Of a stretch of DNA of 8,237 nt, positions 1-4,628 are shown one piece after another (positions within the stretch are counted from its first letter, which is position 1; each line of letters opens with the position of its first letter). The stretch spans positions 1-8,237 of the forward strand of contig CAVJIP010000098.1 of assembly GCA_963649625.1 (NCBI GenBank), written 5' to 3'. Under the pieces are notes generated by a model. It did no database searches and was not told where the DNA came from. It saw only the letters and a program-made list of their open reading frames with translations. This DNA is from HGM13006 sp963649625. Lineage in GTDB: Bacteria; Bacillota; Clostridia; Oscillospirales; Oscillospiraceae. The translations under genes were made by a program, and so were the position numbers.

Positions 1-80
1 ACCAAGGGGAGCCCGAACCAAAGCGGACTTTGCGACGACGTGGGGAAGGTGGTGCAGCTTTGCCGTGACGGATGAGGAAA
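1..80. repeat. Probable GC-rich intergenic repeat, cut by the window edge
   Basis: No credible gene is seen here. Read on the minus strand, the stretch begins CCTCATCCGTCACGGC and ends in CCTTGGT. It contains a CAAAG-CGGA-CTTTG mini-hairpin (19-32) and GC-rich blocks. This wording resembles dispersed intergenic repeats I associate with Oscillospiraceae and related gut Clostridia; that is pattern memory, not a search result. The left end runs out of the window, so neither the full unit nor its boundaries can be defined. A short plus-strand reading frame from 65 to 265 runs straight through the adjacent hairpin and has no family resemblance, so I do not call it a gene. Confidence 0.35.
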
Positions 81-135
81 AAGGGCAAGAGGTCAGAGAA
101 ACCCGGGGGGACGGCTATGTCTTCCCGCAAAGGAT

Positions 136-182
136 AAAAGTCGTGAAAATCCAGAATTTCATGGAATCTTCACGACTTTTTT
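136..182. terminator. Long imperfect hairpin with T-tracts, likely bidirectional terminator
   Basis: A perfect 12-bp inverted repeat (AAAAGTCGTGAA at 136-147, its complement at 169-180) is extended inward by imperfect pairing (AT/AT, then CCA/TGG around an 8-nt loop at 154-161). On the plus strand the stem runs into T6 (177-182) followed by more T-rich sequence. On the minus strand it is followed by TTTTATCC. It lies about 110 nt beyond the stop of the Sel1-repeat gene, so it can end the HxlR-Sel1 transcript. The stronger T-tract is on the plus strand, which suggests that a plus-strand gene left of the window also ends here. Confidence 0.7.
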
Positions 183-290
183 ATCTTATTTTCCAGCGGT
201 GCTTTTTGGATACCCATGTCAATCGACCAACAGGGCTTACCCGGAAAACTGTTTTGAAGCCTTAAAAACTGCACTAAGCACAGTCAGGTT

Positions 291-1016
291 TCAGCAGTAT
301 TTCAGCAGTGCGCTAAAGTCGCTGCACTGGGCGCCGAAATAGTGCTTGTAGAAGGACTGGGCATCCTCCAGCATGGACTTGGCCCGCTTGACATTTTTCG
401 GCACCCCGTCCCCCCGGATCATCTGTCGGGCAGAGACGCAGATGGACTGAACAAACAGGGCGAACACCCCGTCCAGATAGTCCGTGAAGCCGCTGCCGCA
501 TTTGTTGATAAAGAACAGATCCAGCAGATTCATGGTCATCACTGCACAGCCCGTGCTCCATTTCAGAGCAGCCTCCTTGTCGGAGTCCGGGCCGTGACCC
601 TCATAGGCCTCCCGGCCCTTGTAATAGGCGCAGGCCAGGTTGAACATGGCCTTCCAGGAGCCCCGCTCCGCAGCCTGCTGGAGCAGGGCAAAATACTGGT
701 CATAATCCAGCAAGCCAAACTCATCGGTGCGGTGAACGTCCGCCAGCATATGCATGGCATCGGGATCTCCCGCCTCCCCGGCCTTGGCAAACAGCTGACA
801 GGCCCGCTCCGCATCCACCTTCAGGCCGTCCAGACCAAAGAGATACCGCTCTCCCAGCTCCTCCATGGCCCCGGGATTCTCCGCCTGGGCCTCAGCCTGG
901 AGGGTCTGGATGTCCAGAGTGGTGTAGGATTCATAGGTGTAGGAAGCAGAGCGGAGATTGGACTCCTTCTTCTTCCAGGTGAGATAGGTTTCAAAATATT
1001 CCTTTGCGCTGATCAT
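291..1016 (-). CDS. Sel1-like repeat protein of unknown function
   Basis: A 241-aa protein built on alpha-solenoid Sel1-like (TPR-related) repeats. Three units can be read at about residues 48-83, 84-119 and 120-157, with the usual small-residue pattern: NPGAMEELGERYLFG, DPDAMHMLADVHR, SWKAMFNLACAYYKG. A further Sel1-like segment, RGDGVPKNVKRAKSMLEDA, lies at 201-219. Such repeats generally make protein-protein scaffolds; no enzymatic domain is visible. There is no signal peptide or clear membrane span, so it is probably cytoplasmic, although residues 160-195 are hydrophobic and Cys-containing. An in-frame ATG exists 7 codons upstream (1037), but AGGAGG at 1023-1028 sits 6 nt before the ATG at 1016, so I start there (MISAKEYFETYL). 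The gene follows the HxlR regulator by 30 nt in the same direction, with no terminator between them, so the two probably form an operon. The Sel1 family call is good; its role and partners are unknown. Confidence 0.85.
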   Translation of the reverse strand: MISAKEYFETYLTWKKKESNLRSASYTYESYTTLDIQTLQAEAQAENPGAMEELGERYLFGLDGLKVDAERACQLFAKAGEAGDPDAMHMLADVHRTDEFGLLDYDQYFALLQQAAERGSWKAMFNLACAYYKGREAYEGHGPDSDKEAALKWSTGCAVMTMNLLDLFFINKCGSGFTDYLDGVFALFVQSICVSARQMIRGDGVPKNVKRAKSMLEDAQSFYKHYFGAQCSDFSALLKYC

Positions 1017-1022
1017 AGGTTT

Positions 1023-1028
1023 CCTCCT
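1023..1028 (-). promoter_or_regulatory. Ribosome binding site that fixes the Sel1 gene start
   Basis: A perfect AGGAGG on the minus strand, 6 nt ahead of the ATG at 1016. It would fall inside the coding sequence if the upstream ATG at 1037 were used, so it favours the shorter form of the protein. Confidence 0.8.
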
Positions 1029-1046
1029 GTATTCCATGCCCGTAGG

Positions 1047-1472
1047 CTATTTGTGCTGAAAAGGGTGATACATGACGTTCGTCTCCTGCTCCCGGTAGCC
1101 GTGCCACATTTCCCCCAGTGCGTCAATGGGCAGATTTTCCTCCTTCATGGTGTGCCAGCCCCAGTCGTAGACCGCATCCAGCAGGGGAATCAGGGACTTT
1201 CCCCGCTCGGTGAGCCGGTACTCCGTTCTGGGAGGGGTTTCCGGAATGACCGTGCGCACCACCAGGCCGTCCTGCTCCAGAGCCTTGAGATTCTGGGTCA
1301 GCACCTTTTGGGTAATGGGGAGCTGCTTACAAAACCGGGAGAAGTTTGTGACCTCATCGGTGTCCATGGCCTGGAGAATAAAGGGCTTCCAGCGGCAGAA
1401 CACCACACGCATCACATAGTTGTAGGGGTCCCGCTTAATGTCAAACACCAGGCCCTTTTGCTCCGTCTCCAT
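1047..1472 (-). CDS. HxlR-family winged-helix transcriptional regulator
   Basis: A 141-aa one-domain DNA-binding protein of the HxlR type (MarR-like winged helix, normally a dimer). Core landmarks are RWKPFILQAM (27-36, the counterpart of the family's GGKWxxxIL segment), a recognition-helix region ITQKVLTQNLKALEQDGL (53-70), the wing TVIPETPPRTEYRLTERG (74-91), and a closing LIPLLDAVYDWG (94-105). Family length is usually 100-140 aa. The ATG at 1472 has GGAGGTG at 1481-1487, 8 nt upstream. Many HxlR proteins carry a redox- or aldehyde-sensing Cys near the N-terminus, before this motif. Here the cysteines are C26 and C48, so direct thiol sensing cannot be assumed. Its own promoter is visible just upstream, and the Sel1-repeat gene follows by 30 nt, suggesting that it controls its own operon. 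The effector is not recognisable. Confidence 0.92.
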   Translation of the reverse strand: METEQKGLVFDIKRDPYNYVMRVVFCRWKPFILQAMDTDEVTNFSRFCKQLPITQKVLTQNLKALEQDGLVVRTVIPETPPRTEYRLTERGKSLIPLLDAVYDWGWHTMKEENLPIDALGEMWHGYREQETNVMYHPFQHK

Positions 1473-1505
1473 TCCTGCTTCACCTCCCGAAGGCTTTTCT
1501 TAAAT

Positions 1506-1534
1506 ATTTTAGCATAGTTTGGTTTTTCGGGCAA
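1506..1534 (-). promoter_or_regulatory. Promoter of the HxlR-Sel1 operon
   Basis: On the minus strand, TTGCCC (1529-1534) and TAAAAT (1506-1511) are separated by 17 nt, with an extended -10 TG at the right position (TGCTAAAAT). Transcription would start near 1499, giving a leader of about 27 nt that contains the ribosome binding site. The -35 is weak (4 of 6) and the extended -10 compensates, a pattern often found at regulated sigma-A promoters. Confidence 0.7.
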
Positions 1535-1554
1535 GAGGGAAGTGTCGCCCCCAG

Positions 1555-1577
1555 GGCAAAAGCATTTACTTTTTGCC
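1555..1577. promoter_or_regulatory. Short palindrome upstream of the HxlR promoter, possible operator
   Basis: GGCAAAA (1555-1561) and TTTTGCC (1571-1577) form a 7-bp inverted repeat with a 9-nt centre, starting 20 nt upstream of the -35 box. Autoregulation is common for HxlR proteins and their operators are often imperfect palindromes near the promoter. Nothing ties this repeat to the protein beyond position, and it could be chance in AT-rich sequence. Confidence 0.25.
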
Positions 1578-1750
1578 TGAAACTGGAAATATCATTTATT
1601 GCCTCTATGGAGCTTTAAGTTGTTCTAGCCGCTCTAGTAGTTATTTCCGCATCGCCAATTAGTTGACATCATATCGCACGGACGAGAAAGTAACTGCTCC
1701 TGACGGTGAACTGCCGCCCTTGACATCCCTCCTGTCTGACGCTATGTTGT
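1578..1750 (-). other. Gene-free AT-richer stretch with degraded coding-like remnants
   Basis: No intact gene is seen between the HxlR promoter region and the transporter terminator. The base composition is visibly lower in GC than the flanking genes. On the minus strand one frame reads a coding-like stretch, VKGGSSPSGAVTFSSVRYDV, then a stop. A short piece, LERLEQLKAP (about 1616-1645), lies between stops in the frame that continues from it, and resembles the tail of some recombinase or regulator proteins. Both are too short and interrupted to name. They may be the scar of a decayed mobile element, or simple intergenic sequence. Confidence 0.3.
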
Positions 1751-1787
1751 AGAAAAGGCGGCATCGAACCTAAGCCGATGCCGCCTT
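1751..1787 (-). terminator. Intrinsic terminator downstream of the NSS transporter
   Basis: A perfect 12-bp GC-rich stem (AAGGCGGCATCG at 1755-1766, complement at 1776-1787) with a 9-nt loop. On the minus strand it is followed by CTTTTCT, the layout of a Rho-independent terminator. It lies about 115 nt after the transporter stop codon. On the plus strand there is no T-tract, so its direction is clear. Confidence 0.82.
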
Positions 1788-1902
1788 GCAGAATATGTCC
1801 CTTTACGCTGAGGGGTAGAGGTCAAAATTGGGGGGAGACCCGAACTGGCAGCGCATTCTTCTTGTGACTTATACGCAGCCGAGTTAAGATAGGGAGATAG
1901 TA

Positions 1903-3261
1903 TTAGGGCAGCAGGCCCTGAATCAGAATTATCAGAATCAGAACCGGCAGGACAAACTGGAAGTAGGGCTTCAGCCAGGGCTTGAGCTTCAGGCCATGGC
2001 CGGTGTTGGCCTCGGCGAAATAGTTCTCTGCGCCCCAGCCCCACTTGGTCACACAGAACAGCAGGTAAATCAGGGAGCCGATGGGCAGCAGCAGATTGCT
2101 CACTAGGAAGTCCTCGCTGTCCAGCACATCCCGGGCCCCGATAATGTGCAGGTCACTCCACAGGTTGTAGCCCAGCACGCAGGGCATGGAGGCGATGAGA
2201 ATTATGACGCAGTTAATAAGGGCCGCCTTCCTCCGGCTCCAGCCGAACATATCCATGCAGAAGGACATGATGTTTTCAAACACGGCGATCACCGTGGAGA
2301 AGCTGGCAAAGGTCATAAATACAAAGAACAGCGCACCCCAGACCCGTCCGCCAGTCATATTCACAAACACATTGGGCAGGGTCTGGAAAATCAGGCTGGG
2401 GCCGGCGCCTGCCTCCACCCCATAGCTAAAGCAGGCGGGGAAGATAATCAGGCCGCTGAGCACCGCCACAAAGGTGTCCAGGGCGCAGATGCGAATGCCC
2501 TCGCCGGCCAGGGTGTGATCCTTGCTCATATAGCTTCCGAAAATTTCCATGGCAGCCACGCCCAGGCTCAGGGTAAAGAAGGACTGATTCATGGCGGCGG
2601 CAATGGCACTGCCCAGACCCACCTGCCGAACCGTCTCCAGGTTGGGCACCAGATAGAACTTCAGGCCCTCGGCGGCCCCGGACAGGGTGAGGCTGTGGAC
2701 AGCCAGCACCACGATCAGCACCAGCAGGGCAATCATCATGTATTTGCTGATTTTCTCCAAACCGTTCTGGAGGCCCCGGCTGCACACCAAAAAGCCCAGC
2801 ACCACGGTCAGCACCATGTAGATTCCCATTTCCACCGGGTCAGAGAGCATCTGGCCGAACACGGCCTCGGCGGCGGCGGTGTCCATGCCCTGCTGGAAGT
2901 CTCCCGCCGCAAATTTCACAAAGTAATCCAGCATCCAGCCGGACACGGTGGTATAGTACATCATCAGCACATAGCAGCCCAGAATGGCAAACCAGCCGTG
3001 AATGTGCCACTTGCTTTTGGGCTTTTCCAGGGCCTTATAGGCCAGGACGGCACTTTTGCGGCTGGCACGTCCCACGGCCAGCTCCATGGTCAGCACCGGC
3101 ATACCCATGATGACCAAGAAAATCAGGTATAGCAGCACAAACACGCCGCCGCCGTTTTGCCCCACTACATAGGGGAATCGCCAGACGTTTCCGATGCCGA
3201 TGGCGCAGCCTGCACTGACCAGCAGGAAGCCCAGCCGGGACTGAAATGATTCTCGCTTCAT
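1903..3261 (-). CDS. Neurotransmitter:sodium symporter (NSS) family transporter
   Basis: A 452-aa integral membrane protein of the LeuT-fold NSS/SNF family, which couples Na+ entry to uptake of amino acids or related amines. The TM1 signature GNVWRFPY is at 24-31, with the upstream small residues G18 and A20 that line the Na+ and substrate sites in relatives. TM3 holds YYTTVSGW (102-109), the unwound TM6 holds NQSFFTLSLG (225-234), and TM8 holds FASFSTVIAVFE (318-329), where A319, S322 and T323 match the Na2 site. D262 at the start of TM7 is the kind of acidic residue that makes bacterial members chloride-independent (inference from Tyt1/MhsT). Length and a single C-terminal hydrophobic helix (about 433-450) fit the 11-helix bacterial subgroup rather than 12-helix LeuT. 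AAGGAG at 3269-3274 lies 7 nt before the ATG. Substrate cannot be assigned from sequence alone. It is a single-gene unit with its own terminator at 1751-1787 and a probable promoter at 3382-3410. Confidence 0.95.
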   Translation of the reverse strand: MKRESFQSRLGFLLVSAGCAIGIGNVWRFPYVVGQNGGGVFVLLYLIFLVIMGMPVLTMELAVGRASRKSAVLAYKALEKPKSKWHIHGWFAILGCYVLMMYYTTVSGWMLDYFVKFAAGDFQQGMDTAAAEAVFGQMLSDPVEMGIYMVLTVVLGFLVCSRGLQNGLEKISKYMMIALLVLIVVLAVHSLTLSGAAEGLKFYLVPNLETVRQVGLGSAIAAAMNQSFFTLSLGVAAMEIFGSYMSKDHTLAGEGIRICALDTFVAVLSGLIIFPACFSYGVEAGAGPSLIFQTLPNVFVNMTGGRVWGALFFVFMTFASFSTVIAVFENIMSFCMDMFGWSRRKAALINCVIILIASMPCVLGYNLWSDLHIIGARDVLDSEDFLVSNLLLPIGSLIYLLFCVTKWGWGAENYFAEANTGHGLKLKPWLKPYFQFVLPVLILIILIQGLLP

Positions 3262-3297
3262 AGACCTTCTCCTTCAATTTTTACTTTTCCAACGGCG

Positions 3298-3331
3298 AAA
3301 AAACTGCCGCAAGCGGAAACACTTGCGGCAG
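3298..3331 (-). terminator. Strong intrinsic terminator between DUF1836 gene and transporter
   Basis: CTGCCGCAAG (3304-3313) pairs perfectly with CTTGCGGCAG (3322-3331) around an 8-nt loop. On the minus strand the stem is followed directly by TTTTTTC (3298-3303). It lies about 100 nt after the DUF1836 stop, so it is a natural end for that transcript. It is also downstream of the best promoter for the transporter and only about 24 nt before the transporter ribosome binding site, so it may act as an attenuator. Confidence 0.88.
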
Positions 3332-3381
3332 CGGGCAGAGCAGCCGGGAAGGGCAAATGCCCCAAAACCACCGTCAGGAAT

Positions 3382-3410
3382 ATTTTACTACATTCCGTTG
3401 CCCTTTGCAA
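3382..3410 (-). promoter_or_regulatory. Probable promoter of the NSS transporter
   Basis: On the minus strand, TTGCAA (3405-3410) and TAAAAT (3382-3387) are separated by exactly 17 nt. Transcription would begin near 3375, giving a leader of about 113 nt before the transporter ATG. The leader would contain the terminator hairpin at 3298-3331. No comparable promoter is seen between that hairpin and the start codon. Confidence 0.6.
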
Positions 3411-3433
3411 GGTGCAATTCCCGGCATAGCTTC

Positions 3434-4033
3434 TTATTCCTGGGCCTCCGGCTTGTCCCCAGCCTTACGCTCCGCCTTGGCCCGCTTGGCGGCCTCCTTT
3501 TCCTTCTCCTTCCGGGCCTTGGGGTCCTCCTGGGGGTTTTTCTCCCGAATCACCGCCAAAAGCTGCTCACAGGCGTTTTTTGCGGCGCAGGAGGCCAGGG
3601 CCAGGCGCATGGCCTGCACCGCCAGCTCCTCCTCGGTCAAATTAGGGTCGATCTCCTGAGCCGTCGCCCCATAGGCCTGGTCGATGCCCTGGAGGAGCCG
3701 CTCGTAGAACACCGATTCCTGCCCCTCCTGAATCTCCATATCCAGCAGCAGCTTCATGTCCTTTACCGTTAGAACGTTTTTCAGAAGGCCAATGGCGGTC
3801 AGATAAATCAGATGCTCCCGCCGGTAGCGTTTGCCGCAGGCCCGGGGCAGCAGGTCGTCCTTTACATAGTTGTTGATCATGGCGGAGGTCATGGCAGGCA
3901 CCTTGCCGCCTACGCTTTGTCGGGGCAGGTAGGACACCACCTGATCCATATACAGGTCAATGTCCGGCAGAGCGTCCCAGCCCGAAGGCCGATCCTGGGC
4001 CAGCCTTGTTTTGATTTCCAATATTTCTTCCAT
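3434..4033 (-). CDS. DUF1836 domain protein, MerR-like putative regulator
   Basis: A 199-aa protein whose residues about 24-130 match the DUF1836 family, a Firmicutes group with a MerR-like winged helix-turn-helix. The diagnostic block is TSAMINNYVKDDLLPR (49-64) followed by GKRYRREHLIYLTAIGLLK (67-85) and VLTVKDMKLLL (87-97). The N-terminal PDIDLYMDQVVSYL (23-36) is also typical. Residues 129-165 are helical. The last 35 residues are a highly charged Lys/Glu/Arg/Ala tail (KARKEKEKEAAKRAKAERK), probably disordered or coiled-coil and unusual as a fixed part of the domain. The targets are unknown; the family is annotated as DNA-binding by fold only. The start at 4033 has AAGGAG at 4042-4047, 8 nt upstream. 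It is 58 nt beyond the phosphoesterase stop and has its own strong promoter, so it is likely a separate unit. Neighbouring control of the downstream transporter is possible but unproven. Confidence 0.9.
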   Translation of the reverse strand: MEEILEIKTRLAQDRPSGWDALPDIDLYMDQVVSYLPRQSVGGKVPAMTSAMINNYVKDDLLPRACGKRYRREHLIYLTAIGLLKNVLTVKDMKLLLDMEIQEGQESVFYERLLQGIDQAYGATAQEIDPNLTEEELAVQAMRLALASCAAKNACEQLLAVIREKNPQEDPKARKEKEKEAAKRAKAERKAGDKPEAQE

Positions 4034-4074
4034 TGTGCCTTCTCCTTCTGTATGGGTGGGATTACATATCGGAT

Positions 4075-4103
4075 ATTATAGCACATGATTTTCAAAATGT
4101 GAA
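4075..4103 (-). promoter_or_regulatory. Near-consensus promoter of the DUF1836 gene
   Basis: On the minus strand, TTCACA (4098-4103, 5 of 6 matches) and a perfect TATAAT (4075-4080) are spaced by 17 nt, with an extended -10 TG (TGCTATAAT). The -35 and most of the spacer lie inside the last codons of the upstream phosphoesterase gene. Transcription would start near 4068, leaving a leader of about 35 nt. This is the best promoter match in the window and suggests steady expression of the regulator independent of nadE. Confidence 0.82.
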
Positions 4104-4628
4104 GGGAGGGAGCAAATTTCCTTCCTCCAGGCCCCGGTGAAGCAGGGTGCGATGCTCCAGCACCATATAACCGTGGGCACTGCCCTCCTTGGGAATGGAG
4201 ACGGAGCCGGGGTTGATATAGTAGTGGGTTCCCTCCCGGCGGATGGCCGGGATATGGGTGTGGCCGCAGAGGAGCAGGCTCTCCGGCGGCAGGGGAATAT
4301 CCAGACCCTTATGGCCGTGGGTAGCGTAAATGGTCAGCCCGTCCACCAGCAGCAGCCCATACTCCGCCAGCACCGGGAACTCCAGCACCATCTGATCCAC
4401 CTCTGCGTCACAGTTTCCCCGGACGCAGAGCAGCTGCTCCCGCCGGGGATTGAGCAGGGAGATCACCTGCTTGGGGGCGTACTCTCGGGGCAAATCGTTC
4501 CGGGGGCCGTGGTAGAGAATGTCCCCCAGCAGCAGGAGCCTGTCCGGCATTTCCCGATCCATGGCCTCCAGAAGCAGGCGGGTATAGTAGGCCGACCCGT
4601 GCAGGTCAGAGGCGATCATCAGCTTCAT
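4092..4628 (-). CDS. yfcE: YfcE-type metallophosphoesterase (putative phosphodiesterase)
   Basis: A 178-aa single-domain calcineurin-like metallophosphoesterase, close in length to E. coli YfcE (184 aa), a Mn2+-dependent phosphodiesterase active on artificial substrates whose natural substrate is unsettled. All metal-binding motifs are present: D8 and H10 in SDLHG, D36 in LLLLGDILYHGPRN (31-44), N72 in RGNCD, H104 in ATHGHKG, and H123/H125 in CGHTH. The late motif INPGSVSIPKEG (138-149) is also characteristic of the YfcE/MJ0936 group. The reading frame can be extended upstream inside nadE, but the ATG at 4628 preceded by AGGAGG (4636-4641, 7-nt spacing) starts exactly at the conserved MKLMIASDLHG. 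That ATG overlaps the nadE TGA by 4 nt (ATGA), so translation is probably coupled. The family call is firm; the symbol denotes family membership and the true substrate is not known. Confidence 0.93.
   Translation of the reverse strand: MKLMIASDLHGSAYYTRLLLEAMDREMPDRLLLLGDILYHGPRNDLPREYAPKQVISLLNPRREQLLCVRGNCDAEVDQMVLEFPVLAEYGLLLVDGLTIYATHGHKGLDIPLPPESLLLCGHTHIPAIRREGTHYYINPGSVSIPKEGSAHGYMVLEHRTLLHRGLEEGNLLPPFTF

Noticed and set aside
65..265. Plus-strand 66-codon reading frame at the left end
   Set aside because: It runs through a terminator-like hairpin, has no ribosome binding site that I can see, and shows no family features.
342..1517. Long plus-strand reading frame opposite the HxlR and Sel1 genes
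   Set aside because: It is antisense to two genes with clear families and ribosome binding sites, and its composition (Leu, His, Gly, Gln rich) is that of a shadow frame in GC-rich DNA.
1742..2044. Minus-strand frame overlapping the end of the transporter gene
   Set aside because: Its first half lies in another frame of the transporter and its second half in the gap, where it crosses the terminator. I mention its tail only as a possible remnant.
2146..3132. Long plus-strand frame rich in His, Gln and Gly opposite the transporter
   Set aside because: It is the antisense of hydrophobic transmembrane codons, which typically yields His/Gln-rich shadows; no start signal or domain is seen.
3262..3400. 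Leader peptide with Trp/Phe codons (TGG TTT TGG) before the transporter
   Set aside because: The run is only three codons, has no start codon or ribosome binding site in frame, and sits at the predicted transcript start.
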